DNA of 64,000 nucleotides, taken from Symbiodinium natans (taxonomy: Eukaryota; Sar; Dinophyceae; Suessiales; Symbiodiniaceae). Positions 50,695 through 61,382 of this stretch are shown here, in pieces (position 1 is the first letter of the stretch; the number at the start of each line of letters is the position of its first letter). Position numbers and translations under genes: made by a program. The notes under the pieces are model-generated. The model had not been told where the DNA came from, searched no databases, and was given only the letters and a program-made list of their open reading frames with translations. The stretch lies in the NCBI GenBank assembly GCA_905221605.1, contig CAJNDS010001724.1, forward strand, positions 72,001-136,000. Direction: 5' to 3'.

Positions 50695-50921
50695 CAAGGA
50701 AAACCAAGGAGCGCTTGTATGGGTCTTCGTCAAGTCGTGGGCTTTTGTAGTTTTGCTTTCATCTGTGATCCCGGGTCGAGTAAGGATGAGCAGTGACAGA
50801 CCTGTCTCACTACCTTCCTCGTCCCCGTAGAATACCAAGAGTTTTGGCCCGTGGGTGGGTCCGAACTTGTGTGTTCTGCGCCCATGCGGCGGGCTTTGCT
50901 TGGCCGCAGGGACGTTTGACG

Positions 50922-50938
50922 CACTCACTCACTCACTC
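50922..50938. repeat. (ACTC)n tail, possible LINE 3' terminus
   Basis: Four ACTC units about 230 bp after the LINE stop. Microsatellite-like tails are common at LINE 3' ends. No clear target duplication was found. A family II right half (GGGTTCATTTTGTCCCG) follows at 51,003-51,023. Confidence 0.4.
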
Positions 50939-51024
50939 GTACAGTATGCCTTATACTAGGAGAATTCCCATTGAGGTATGTCAACCATATAAGCCCTTTT
51001 AGGGTTCATTTTGTCCCGTCCCCT

Positions 51025-51259
51025 GTACTTGAGCTTCAGGGTACTTAGTAACTCACTCTTACTGCACTTAGAACTCAGCCATAACCCGATTAGGGTACCT
51101 AAGGGGCTTCTGAGTGGGTTATACCTACACTTATAGTTCGGTTATAAGTACCCTAAACCCTAAACCCTAAACCCTAAACCCTAAACCCTAAACCCTAAAC
51201 CCTAAACCCTAAACCCTAAACCCTAAACCCTAAACCCTAAACCCTGAACCTCCAAGTAC
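51025..51259. mobile_element. TIR element, family III, carrying a CCCTAAA insert
   Basis: The left GTACTTGAGCTTCAGGGTAC and right CCCTGAACCTCCAAGTAC ends. Other copies read AAGTACCCTGAACCTCC without interruption; here a perfect (CCCTAAA)14 tract (51,150-51,245) sits between AAGTA and CCCTGAACC. Confidence 0.75.
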
Positions 51260-51269
51260 TTTGGGGCAG

Positions 51270-51357
51270 GTTCCGGAGCAGGGATGCCCGACCATGTGCC
51301 GCGGAGAGGCCACAGCGCTTGCCAAGGACGTGACAGCCCGGCCTGGTCATGAGCGGG
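51270..51357 (+). CDS. Exon candidate (VPEQGCPTMCRGEATALAKD)
   Basis: After GGGGCAG the frame reads VPEQGCPTMCRGEATALAKD then VTARPGHER, ending where TTTAGGG units begin (51,357-51,402). CCCTAAA is just upstream. Unknown family. Confidence 0.4.
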
Positions 51358-51684
51358 GTTTAGGGTTTAGGGTTTAGGGTTTAGGGTTTAGGGTTTAGGG
51401 TGGCAAGCCCTAAACCCTTTTAGGCCTCTTACTCTCTTAGTTCCCTAAACCCTAAGTCTCCTGATTCCTCAACCGCAAGCTTCATTCCCCGAACCCTGCA
51501 AAAAAAGCATTGAAAGTGCCATTTCAGGGCTAAACTGCGTGAGGCATTGGTGTTTTGCTCCGGGCTGTTCTTTAGCCCCACCCCTTAAAAGTGCCCTGCA
51601 ACTTCAAGTTCCCAAGCAATGTTAGGTTCAAGGAGGTACTTTTTCTAAAATCACGGAGGAGGTGGTTGGGCGAAAGCTTCCCCT

Positions 51685-52029
51685 TTGAAGGAGATCCCGT
51701 GCGAGGATGCCCCCATCACGGACGAATGGCCGCTTGTCGTGCGACCTTGGCAGGTAGGGAATTTCCTTGAGGGTCCCGAGCCTATCGTCCCCCCAGGGCC
51801 ACCCAAACTTCATCAACCAGAAACTGGAGTGCTTAACCCAGGAGGCCCCCCAAACCCACAGCCTTCCCTCCGGCTTTTTCATCTTCCCAGGCAATCTTTC
51901 TGGGACAAGTACCCAGACATCATGTCCAGACATCTGGGCGTGAACCTTTCGTCTCCACAAGCACCTGCCGGCGCCCGCATGTTGCGGGTCTTCGTCGATT
52001 TCATGAAGCGCCTTCGTCTGCTTCAAGCT
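51685..52029 (+). CDS. Two-exon gene fragment, unknown protein
   Basis: Exon one ends at 51,753 and includes EDAPITDEWPLVVRPWQ before GTAGGG. Exon two starts at 51,862 after ACCCACAG and reads PSLRLFHLPRQSFWDKYPDI, MSRHLGVNLSSPQAPAGARM and LRVFVDFMKRLRLLQA, ending at GTGAGT (52,030). The 108-base intron keeps phase 0; a later AG at 51,890 would not. The sequence is also open without splicing. No family recognised. 5' end not defined. Confidence 0.45.
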
Positions 52030-52301
52030 GTGAGTGACTTTATGTTGCACGCCTTCCCCCCCCCACCCCGACCCTCAACCCGAAACCGCCCCCAAAAAGA
52101 AGAACTCGTGAAGAAGGCTACTATTTCCTGAAGAGCCCAAAAGAATAAAGATCATCAGCCCCATCTTACCCCTGCAAGGAGGAGTTTTTTTTTTGTTTTT
52201 TTGTTTCTTCTGGGGGTTCTGAAGCAAATAGTAACCCTCAACCCGCAACCCTTCGAAGGGGGTTTCGGGTAGCGTAGTCCTCCCCAGCTCCCAAGAGAAT
52301 C

Positions 52302-52393
52302 CTCAGGGTTTAGGGTTTAGGGTTTAGGGTCTAGGGTTTAGGGTTTAGGGTTTAGGGTTTAGGGTTTAGGGTTTAGGGTTTAGGGTGTAGGGT
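52302..52393 (+). repeat. Telomere-type (TTTAGGG)n array
   Basis: Thirteen G-strand units. A C-strand tract follows at 52,477-52,518. The 85 bp between them is in the G-then-C order. 52,519-52,640 has a weak reading SFESSLLSFVTWCIPAVISR. Confidence 0.95.
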
Positions 52394-52755
52394 AAGTTGC
52401 AGCTGTGGAAAGGGCCACCGGATGCCCGGGCTTGCTCTCAGCGCCCGACGAGATCATCACCAGGACGGGGCTGCCCTAAACCCTAAACCCCTAACCCCTA
52501 AACCCTAAACCCTAAACTCAGGCTCTACACCCTTTGTGATGATTTCTGGGACGAGTTTTGAGTCCTCTCTGCTTTCTTTTGTGACCTGGTGTATTCCAGC
52601 AGTCATATCCCGATTTCATAGTAGAACCAGTGTACCTGCGTTTCGGGTTTCCATTGTTTGCTTAAGAGCCCCCCCCCCCCCCCCCGGAAAAAAAAAAAAA
52701 AAAAACACAATCTTCCTTATAAGGCAATACAGGGAATAAGGTTTTCTGTTTTTAG

Positions 52756-52875
52756 GGTTCTGAAGCAAACAGTAGCTCCCTTGCTTGCGCCGCACACATG
52801 GGCTTTGCTCGATGCTATCGACTGGGTCTCGAAAGTGTCGCTTGCCTGGCAAACCGACGTTTGGAAGTTGGCATA
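52756..52875 (+). CDS. Exon candidate (LKQTVAPLLAPHTWALLDAI)
   Basis: After TTTAG|G reads VLKQTVAPLLAPHTWALLDA then IDWVSKVSLAWQTDVWKLAY, running into CCCTAAA. The same start GGGTTCTGAAGCAAA occurs at 52,212-52,228, where the reading soon breaks. Hydrophobic helix. Unknown family. Confidence 0.45.
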
Positions 52876-53427
52876 CCCAAACCCTAAACCCTAAACCCTA
52901 AACCCTAAACCCAACGGCTCATGCAATCCTTCTCAGCGGAATAGCCCTAAACCCTAAACGGCCAGGACCACGTGGTGCACAGGGAACCAGCGCCCATGGC
53001 ATTGTTTGCAGACCTTGCACTTGCTGTTGGAACCCCCCAGGGATGTAGACCTTTTGGAACTGGGAACTAGCGTGTGGTTGCGCTAACCCTCAAGTATGGA
53101 GCTGATGGTTATCCGATGACCACTTCTGGAATCGATGTTCATGAGAAGTGGCTTTCCAATGTTCCCGGGCCCTGCTAGAACCAAAGCATGCTGGAGTATA
53201 TAGGGGTCGGAATAGTTACGAATAGCATTCAATTATGGTCCATGTACATTTTTACTACAATAATCCACCAAACCCTATCCGAATCCCTAAACCCTAAGCC
53301 CTAATCCCTAAACCCTATAAACCCTAAACCCTAAACCCCCCAAACCCTATTCTAAGTATAAAGGCCCCTATAGCAGGCGCCCCGAGCCTGTGCAAGAAAG
53401 CGCACTCATACAGGAGCACTTGGTGGC

Positions 53428-53511
53428 CCGGTGGTACTCTTTTGCCCTTTTCGGGTCTTGCCACTCTCTTGTTAAAGTACCCGCCGCCACAACGGGTACC
53501 CTTGTTGTAGG
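53428..53511. mobile_element. Possible degraded family I introner-like element
   Basis: GGTGGTACTCTTTTGCCC, a central pyrimidine run, CTTGTTAAAGTACCC and GGGTACCCTTGTTGTA follow the plan of 43,255-43,365, but ends are eroded. Confidence 0.35.
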
Positions 53512-53529
53512 GTTTGGGGTTTAGGGTTT

Positions 53530-54940
53530 CGGGTTAAGGGTTAAGGGTTAAGGGTTAAGGGCCACCAAGAGCAGGAAGGGAAGGATGGAAGTCGTTAAGC
53601 TCCAGCGACATGTCGTGCACTAAAAGGGGCCAGCACCGGGATCTTTCTCCAACCAGCGCTGCTTTTACCTGATAGGAACACCTTGGAAGATATGCAACGA
53701 GACCCTAAAACCCTACACCCTAAACCCCAAACCCTAAACCCTAACCCTAAACCCTAAACCCTAAACCTCCTTCTGACCTTGCATCCAAGGTATGTTGCCC
53801 CCTTGGCCCACATCTGCCCTGTTTCCTGTGGCTGTCGGGTGGATAATCCACCTGCACACTGCCCACAGAGCTGCAAGGACCCACCGCCGGCTGGGGCTTG
53901 GGGTTTGGGGTTTAGGGTTTAGGGTTTAGGGTTTAGGGTTTAGGGTTTAGGGCTGAAATCCCGAAAACACAAGCTTGAACCCCCCCCCCAAGTAGTAGAC
54001 AAGCCCCACCATAGATAACTACAATACGTGGTAACGCGCCCAACAGAGCTTTTGGGGCTTCGGTTTGTTTTCCTGTGTCAGGTTTAGGGTCTTTTTGGGT
54101 GTAGGGTAGCCCCAAATTCACCAAAACCTCTAAACCCTAAAACCCTAAACCCTAAACCCTAAACCCTAAGTCTTGAAACAGGGGAGGTGCTTGGGATTCA
54201 GGGCTCAAACCTGCTCGGTTCCAGGGCTTGGGGGAGGCTATAGGTCCTATAGGTGTGGAGGACTGAGGCCGCAAGAACCTCCATTTGTGCTACTTAGTAG
54301 CTGAGTGAACTTGCACTTTTTGGGATACTAGAATCCCCTATAGAACTGAAAGTGTACACTTTTGGGGGGGCATATGAACTACTAAGCCTGTTTGTTTAAG
54401 AACCCACCAAAAAAGAGCATCTCCTTCCGTGTCTTTTTCTGTTTGTTTTTGGAGCTTAGGGTTTAGCTCACACTGTGCTTCCTTGTCAGGGTACAATAGG
54501 GATTGCTCGCCTTTGTTTTATTTTATTTCACTATTTTCCCCAACGCCATGTGAAAGCTCCCAGCTTGGGAGGTTCCCCCTTATACCAGCAGTCCGTCAGT
54601 AATAGGGACTATAATAGGGGGGGTACTACAATAACAATTTGAGGACTCTGTTTTTTTAGGAGAAGCATCCCACTCCCAGCTTTTCAGGCGTGTGGGGACA
54701 CCGCGAACTTCCCCTCGGGCTCTGGCATCGACAGCTGTCTTCAGGCCAAGGCCTTTGGCATCTGTGGCATTCCAGTGCCTTGGAGCAGTGGTTGCTTGGG
54801 TTCTTCGTGGGTACTTATATGTAGGGTTCGATGTAGGAGAGCTATGTATTGCTCTCTTTCTTTCATAGACATTCAAGCAGGATTTACGGGACAGGGGGTC
54901 CTAGGAAGGAAGAGTGCAAGAATTGGGGTTCAAGCGAAGC
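53530..54940. other. Gene-free stretch with scattered tracts
   Basis: GGGTTAA units at 53,535-53,560, CCCTAAA-type at 53,700-53,768, TTTAGGG at 53,891-53,953 and CCCTAAA at 54,125-54,167. 52,990-53,060 has a weak reading DHVVHREPAPMALFADLALA. A TIR-like pair lies around 54,296-54,400 (GTGAACTTGCACTTTTTGGG / AAGTGTACACTTTTGGGG is a direct-type, not inverted). No gene supported. Confidence 0.45.
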
Positions 54941-54947
54941 TTCCTAA

Positions 54948-55049
54948 GCATCCGAAGCGCTCGACGACTTGACGCCGGCGAAATACAATAATCTGCTGCA
55001 CGACGTGTTCTCTACGCACTCGCGGTTGGACATGCTTAAGCTACCCTGA
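54948..55049 (+). CDS. Terminal exon candidate (ALDDLTPAKYNNLLHDVFST)
   Basis: After TCCTAAG reads ASEALDDLTPAKYNNLLHDV then FSTHSRLDMLKLP and TGA at 55,047-55,049. Helical, charged. Downstream, SSLDQYLLLGSGLMRQFGVL (about 55,057-55,120) is a second weak island, then a GTATGT/GCATGC alternating repeat at 55,145-55,275. Confidence 0.4.
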   Translation, partial: ASEALDDLTPAKYNNLLHDVFSTHSRLDMLKLP

Positions 55050-55299
55050 GTCCTAAAGAGCTCGCTCGACCAATACCTGTTGCTGGGCTCCGGGCTCATG
55101 AGGCAATTTGGGGTTCTGCGAACCTCAAACGAACCCGATGCTCTTGTACGTGCACGTGTCTATGTACGTGTGGACACGCTATGCAGGCATTCAGGATGTT
55201 CTTGGCACAAGAGTATGTATGTACATGTGAGCGTGCGTACGCATGCATGTATACATGCATGTGTGTGCGCATGCCCTACTAAGACAGGAACTATACCAT

Positions 55300-57330
55300 T
55301 GGCATCGAACAATCGGAGGCACAAGTATGGAATCTTGGCGGTCGACGCGCATTTCTCGGCCGATATTCTCAACCATTCATCCGACATCCCCACGCTGATT
55401 CCTCAGCGGTTTCCTAAGATTCGGTGTCAGAAGTGCCATCTCCCTAAATGCATGCGCAGAAGGGCTCTGCAGCAACCTAAGTCCGAAATTTGAGCTACAC
55501 CCGGACCGACTTACCCTAAACCCGAAACCCTAAACACTGAACCAAGGCCGGCCGTGTGCGAATGTGAGAGTCGAAACCCTGTGAACCATAAACCCTGCTA
55601 GCGCACGAGGTGGGAATCATGTTTTGCGGGGTCCCTTTGCACGAATGCGTTTGCACGGCCTGCAGGGCCCCAACGCACCAAAGCCCGAACGGTACCCGAG
55701 TTGCGTGTTCTTGAAATTCTAAGTGCTGGGCTGTTGGTAACCCTAGACTTGCATGAAAAGAACAGCATGTATGTGGCATACACAACTAAAGGCCTGAAGC
55801 CCGGAATCCCAAACTCTGAAGCATGTACCCTAAACCAACCTAAACATCCTAAACCCCAAACATCCAGAACCCTAAACATCCTAAACCCTACACACCCACA
55901 TTCTAAGCATCCTAAACCCTAAACATCCTTAAACCCTAAGCCCTAAGCCCTAAGCCCTAAGCCCTAAGCCCCAACCCTAAACCCCAAACCCTCATCATCA
56001 GGACCATGCAGTCGAGCTCTGTGCTGGCACTTGCGGACTCTGCAGTGGCAACGCGAGCGTGAGCTCGGTTTGCCCGGATCCATGGAATGGAACGAGTGGG
56101 TTCGGGTTTTGGGCTTCAGGGTTTAGGGTACATTTAGGGTTTAGGGTTTAGGGTTGTGCAGAACTGGTTGTAAAAGGGTTTAGGATACATGTAGGGTTTA
56201 GCGTTTATAGGGCTCCGGGCTTATTCTTGCCTAGGCCTTGGCACTTTGGGTGGTGTTCGCGGCTGCTTGAGTCTAGAGGGTTTGGGGTTTTGGGGTCTCC
56301 TGGTACATGACCATTGTCGGCTTTGAAGGGTTTAGGGTTTAGGGTTCAGCACGCATGAACCAACTCATGCATGCACTCGGGGTCATTCTTCACATCCCCC
56401 TCCCACAATCGCACAACGTCGCTCCCGCGCAGTGAGTGGTACACAACATGGACGCACCTCTCCACCGTCCTCAGCTCATGGCCCCGAAGATCCTCACAAA
56501 AAAGGAGAACGCTGTGCCGAGGATGGCCCTTTGCCCCCCTTCTACGGCCTCGGAAGCTGCGCAGACATCAAGGCGAGTTTAGTTAGAGTTTAGCGTTTAG
56601 GGTTTAGGGTTTAGTGTTTAGGGTTTAGAGTCTAGAGTTTAGGGAGTTTAGAGTTAGGGTTTAGGGTTTCCGGTCCCTAAACCCTGAACCATAAAAAAAC
56701 AAAAACACAACCATAAACCGTAAACCTCACACCCCCATTGGAAGGAAGACACCACGGCTACGTTTCCAGAGACTGACACCCAATGGCATGTGCGCGACTT
56801 AGGAAGTAGATGCAGCATGACACATGAGGGTCTTGGGACTCAACCATCGCAATGGCCCTCTGGTCGTTTAGCTGCTTATATTGTTGTCTTTTTGTTTTTT
56901 TTGTATGTTATTCGTTTCGAAGATTTTGTGTATTCTCATATTTTTGTGTTTCATGGCTGTACTAGTATCTGAGACCCCCAAAGCGTTGGCCGCTGGTACG
57001 GCAAAACATCTGGTTGTCCGAAAACAACTTGCTTTCGGAGGCTCTGAAGTTTGCTGTTTAGAAATCGCAATGCTTCCCATGTGAGATGCTGATGTTCGAC
57101 CCCGAGAGCCACTGCCGCAACCACCCCAAGGGACGGGAACCTGCAGTTACGACACTAGTGTGGACCTTCGGACAGTTGCCTTGCCCCCCCTGAAGCACCG
57201 ATCAAGCCTAAAACCCGAAAGTCCTCAAAGTGCCTGAAAGCCTAAACACCCTTAAAACCCTAAACACCATGAATCCCTAAACCCTCAACCCTCAACCCTA
57301 AACCCTAAGCACCCTACAAGCTTCATCTAT
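55300..57330. other. Stretch with CCCTAAG and CATCCTAAAC variant repeats
   Basis: 55,855-55,930 repeats CATCCTAAAC; 55,935-55,970 is (CCCTAAG)5. G-strand tracts near 56,120-56,150 and 56,590-56,670. An open frame at 55,318-55,493 (ILAVDAHFSADILNHSSDIP) is possible. No family recognised. Confidence 0.4.
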
Positions 57331-57340
57331 CTACAGACAG

Positions 57341-57420
57341 GCTGCAGGTTGGTGTCCCCTGCTGGAGTTCCTGGGCTCCTCCGTGCGCTTCTGGGCATTA
57401 TTGAAGATGTCGGACTTTAG
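57341..57420 (+). CDS. Terminal exon candidate (AAGWCPLLEFLGSSVRFWAL)
   Basis: After CAGACAG reads AAGWCPLLEFLGSSVRFWAL then LKMSDF and TAG. CCCTAAA-type repeats upstream (57,275-57,310), TTTAGGG downstream (from 57,418). Unknown family. Confidence 0.4.
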
Positions 57421-57487
57421 GGTTTCTTATCATCTAGGGTTTAGGGTTTAGGGTTGAGGGTTTAGGGTTTAGGGCTAGGGTTTAGGG

Positions 57488-57590
57488 TTGGGATGTTCCA
57501 CCCCTTATACTCACAGTCCTTCATTGGCATTCTAACAGGAGGTACTATAATCCCCATCAAAAACTGCTACTAAAAGGGGGAACATCCCAA
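57488..57590. mobile_element. TIR element, family V, inserted in a TTTAGGG tract
   Basis: The left TTGGGATGTTCCACCCC and right AAGGGGGAACATCCCAA ends are inverted. GGTTTAGGG occurs before the left end and after the right end, so the element interrupts telomere-type units; the duplication cannot be separated from repeat units. Confidence 0.7.
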
Positions 57591-57956
57591 GGTTTAGGGT
57601 TTCCCTACACTGGACTCCCCTTTGTATAGGCAGAGGGATAGGCCAGATTGTAGGCAGAGTTAGTCTACTTGGTACCCTACTGATAACCCTACTTGTAACA
57701 AATGAAACTATCCATCCATCTACAAGTCTTGTTTTTTTCTTAAACAAACCCTCCTGAGCCCTGAACCCTTGGCTGCTGGGCCGGTGTCAAAGACACTACT
57801 TAGAACCCCAGTAAAAGCAGAAGGCTTCTTTTAGGGGTCTGTGACAGTACAAGTGATAGACCCCCAAATAGTAGGATCCCCTTACAGGAAGGACCCCAAG
57901 AGGGTTCCCCTAACGTCGCAAACCCCCCCCCCCCCCCCCCCCCCCCGCCTCTGCTT

Positions 57957-58023
57957 GGGTTTAGGGTTTAGGGTTTAGGGTTTAGGGTTTAGGGTTTAGG
58001 GTTTAGGGTTTAGGGTTTAGGGG
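57957..58023 (+). repeat. Telomere-type (TTTAGGG)n array
   Basis: Nine G-strand units directly after a C20 run (57,927-57,946). Confidence 0.95.
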
Positions 58024-58031
58024 TTTGCAGC

Positions 58032-58118
58032 ATGAGGCTTGATCTGTGGGCGGTCGTGCGGCGCCTGCACCTGAGAGGTCCAAGAAGCAGAAGGTGCTTC
58101 AACACCTGTAGCGTGTAG
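58032..58118 (+). CDS. Short ORF MRLDLWAVVRRLHLRGPRSR
   Basis: 28 codons, ATG to TAG, strongly basic, directly downstream of a TTTAGGG array. Could be a terminal exon or spurious. Unknown. Confidence 0.25.
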   Translation: MRLDLWAVVRRLHLRGPRSRRCFNTCSV

Positions 58119-58119
58119 G

Positions 58120-59060
58120 GGAGAAACCCTACACCACCTCGGCCCTACATCCCTGTATCCGTACGCTTATTGTGTGTTGTGTTTTTTTTTACGATTAGGG
58201 TTTAGGGTCTATAGGGTTTAGGGATTTCTGTACAAAGTTCCAGCAGAAGCTGGCGGCCAGAGGCCCCCAAAGCCTGCCAATGGGCTGTTAGATACATTTT
58301 GTACTTATGTTGGGGCTTTGCTCCTTGAACCCCAAGCCCTGTAGACCATGTAAACCTATATGTATAAGCCCTGCGAACCCGAAGCGGACCCCAAAAGGGG
58401 AACCGAACCACCGACGATTGCGCTTGATCTTAATAGCCAAGCCACGGACACCAAAAGCTTGCTAGATACTGCCAGGTCTGATTAGGGTTTAGGGTTTAGG
58501 GTTTAGGGTCCATGGGTGCCTTGATGGGTTCATCTGGGCCAACAAATGGCCCGTTTCTCCATGAAGGAGGAGTTTAGGGCTTAGGGTTTATAGCACTTCG
58601 GGAGAAGGGCCTTTGGGTTTATAGGGTCATGGGTGTCGTAATTCCAATTCCCCAAAAAATTTCAACCATTCGGGACTTGGGCTGTCTACCGTTGGCAGGG
58701 GATGAAGGAATAGGGTTTAGGGTTTAGGGTGTATGGTTAAGGGGTTTAGGGTCTGTAAAATCATGCATGCCGCTCTGTCAACCCCCTGGTCCTAACGACC
58801 AACAGCAAGTGTGAAGTTGGCGGGGGGAAACTCAATGTTTCAAGTGTTTCCGGGCTTGAGGTTTAGGCTTTGTGGGGAACATGAATAAGTAGTAGGTTGT
58901 GATTCAAAAGGCCCTTAAAGACTTTGTGGAGAAGATGTATAAGTAGTCTTATGGTTTGGGGTTCTTAAGGTAACCTGACAACTGTCATCAATTTGGGGTG
59001 GTCTTTTTGCGCGTTGCACCAACTTGGGCGAGGTAGAACGCCACAGAGTACCTGACTAAA
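58120..59060. other. Gene-free stretch
   Basis: Short TTTAGGG tracts at 58,195-58,225, 58,483-58,508 and 58,712-58,730. One small open island (FCTKFQQKLAARGPQSLPMG, 58,229-58,291). Nothing else supported. Confidence 0.4.
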
Positions 59061-59068
59061 CCCTAGTC

Positions 59069-59089
59069 CCGTAGCCATGATGGCTCAAG
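59069..59089 (+). other. Relic dinoflagellate spliced leader
   Basis: CCGTAGCCATGATGGCTCAAG matches the dinoflagellate spliced leader core CCGTAGCCATTTTGGCTCAAG at 19 of 21 positions; the two differences are adjacent. In dinoflagellates a leader in genomic DNA next to coding-like sequence marks reintegration of a trans-spliced mRNA through cDNA. Confidence 0.8.
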
Positions 59090-59404
59090 CTGCCGTCTGC
59101 TTTGGGGCTTCACGCGCATTCATTGCTTCCCCCGCCATGCAATGCCTTGACTGCGGCGGGCTTGCAGGGCATTTGTGGTGGGAGCTGCTCCGGTGGTGAC
59201 CAGGGCGACTGGTGGTGGGCCCAGCAGGACCGGAACCGGCCCATTCATCCGAGACGGCTGGGACCTGGCCATTTTGATCTCCCAGCCCCGGCTGCGCCAA
59301 GCTCGGCCATACTTGGCGTTGCTGAGCCAGACGCAATGAGCACATATACAACCTCGTGGCGCGAACAGAAACAGACAGCAAGAAGAAGGGCTGATGGGCC
59401 ATGA
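59077..59404 (+). pseudogene. Retroposed mRNA copy, possible plastid-targeted protein
   Basis: Directly after the leader one frame reads MAQAAVCFGASRAFIASPAM; the adjacent frame continues ALTAAGLQGICGGSCSGGDQ, GDWWWAQQDRNRPIHPRRLG, PGHFDLPAPAAPSSAILGVA and EPDAMSTYTTSWREQKQTAR to TGA at 59,402-59,404. A one-base shift near 59,130-59,150 would join them. The N-terminus resembles a plastid transit region with a thylakoid-transfer-like segment; that is inference. Protein family not recognised. The uninterrupted reading and leader support retroposition followed by decay. Confidence 0.5.
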
Positions 59405-60600
59405 GCTTGCAAAGCGGCAGTCAGGGAAGACACATCCGCTGATGTTGCACCGCCTCGTCCAGCCACAAACAGCTGGCAATGGCGGATGAAATCTTTTTGT
59501 GCATACTCATTGAAAACCTTTGACCAATATTGAGCAAAACATGCTACAAACATTCTAATCAGCAAAATCAATTTATTTGTTCAAATATAGCTTCATTTAC
59601 ATCAGATAAATCATATACCAAAAATATCGCCATATGTTGAGTAAATGGAAAGTACCCTAAATTTCTGCAAGCTGGCCAAGCATTGCAGTATCCTCACCTT
59701 ACAACCGGACGCAGCGTCCACACAAACTACTTCGGAGGGCCACATGTTCATGGTGCTGTAACTGGACAAGTTCCAACCTCAACCCTTACCAACTATCACC
59801 TCAAAAAGGAGCCTAGGATGCAACTACACCCACGAGGAAGAAACTTCACAACGATAGGCATTCGGCTAACCAACAACAGAGCTTTTTGAGCTTTCGAGAA
59901 AAGCTCGTCGATCTTAAGCCCTCTCGGTTAGACTTTACTACAGAGGCAACATCGCAATCTAATCTTTGGATTGAATTGCCGATAGCAGCGAACGCACGAT
60001 GAAACGTCAGTCGTTAGGGACTGAAAAAGAGTGCTGCGTTGGTCCCAGCAGTGCGTGCGAGTGCTGTGTGGGTGACAAAAAAACCTTATAAACATAAAAC
60101 CCTAAGTCGCGTTCACTTAAAAAGCCATGCGCTCAACACACAGTGAACCTGGGCCCTCTCCTCATCCCTAGTTTGCGGGTTTAGGGCTTTTCTAGGGTTA
60201 TGGCTTTAGCGTCTGAAGCCTAAACCCTCCTCGTGAGAGGTACGAGAGGTACTGGCGGACTGCATGAGATGTGTTGTGTTGTGATGGATGGAATGGTCAT
60301 GGGTTGTGCTGGTTTCCGAAATGTATAGCAGTGTCCGTCGGAACGCTGCTGCTGTGAGGCCCTAGCCAGAGTGCCCTTGCGACCCTGAAGCCCAGAAGCC
60401 CAAGAAGCACTATTCGCAGGCGCCCCCTTTCAACCAAATCCCAACAAACCCCAAGCGTGACACAGCCACCATGAGCCGAAGTTTTCTGAGTTTCTGAAGC
60501 TCTAAACCCTATGAACCCGACACCCCCTTCGACACCCCCTTTGAAAGCCCCTTCGAAAGCTTCGCGTTAGGGTGTAGGGTTAGAGGTTAGGGTTTAGGGG
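59405..60600. other. Gene-free, A/T-richer stretch
   Basis: 59,500-59,650 is A/T rich and may be the 3' flank of the retroposed copy; no clear poly(A) remains. No telomere-type tracts until 60,570. Open frames below 70 codons, none recognised. Confidence 0.4.
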
Positions 60601-60651
60601 TAAGGGTTTACAGCCTAAACCCTAAACCCTAAACCCTAAACCCTGGGTGCA

Positions 60652-60722
60652 ATGTCGGCGGCCAAGTTCGAGAAGAGCCTGGCCGCACTCGAGCGGCGAC
60701 CCTCGAAAGTGAACGAGTCAAC
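60652..60722 (+). CDS. Exon candidate MSAAKFEKSLAALERR (paralogue b)
   Basis: ATG-initiated; reads MSAAKFEKSLAALERRPSKV then NEST before a TTTAGGG tract (60,725). Paralogue of 28,361. CCCTAAA upstream. Likely first coding exon of the coiled-coil gene whose second exon is at 61,383. Confidence 0.55.
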
Positions 60723-61382
60723 GGGTTTAGGGTTTAGGGTTTAGGGTTTGGGATTTAGGGTTGAGGGTTTAGGCCTTGAAAGGTGTATGGTCAGAGCGGT
60801 TTAGAGGGCTGCCTGAAACCTTAAGCCCTGAGCCTAAATCCGAACATCCCTAAACTCTACAACGGGGTAACCTGAGGTTTATTGTGCAGGATTTAGGGTT
60901 TATATAGGGTTTAGGGTTTAGGGTTTAGGGTTTAGGGGCATTGCTTGATTTTTGGTGTTCGGGCTCGCGCATCATTGAGGCTGTCGGGCTTGTGGTTCTT
61001 CAGGAAAGCAAGGAAAGCCCGTTAAAACCCTGTAAAGCCTGCTAACACCCCATAAAACCCTTTTGAACCCTAAAAGCCTTCAACCCCCCCAAACCTCAAA
61101 AAACTCTGTAAAACCCTGGTTCACAGCAGCTGGGTAAGCAATCTGTGACCTTTTGGGGTATACATAAGCCTAGTATAGTAATTGAAAGTAGGTTAGCCTT
61201 GTCTTTCGGCAGGGTACTCGGCAACTAGGTACTGCAGCACACGGTTCACTCATGAGTATGGTGTCAAGGTAGAACCCTTTCCTTAGAGGGCAACAAGGGG
61301 TGTATAAAAGGTGCCCGATTCCCTAATTCCCCACCCTAAACCCTAAACTCTAAACCCTAAACCCTCAACCCTCAACCCCGAG

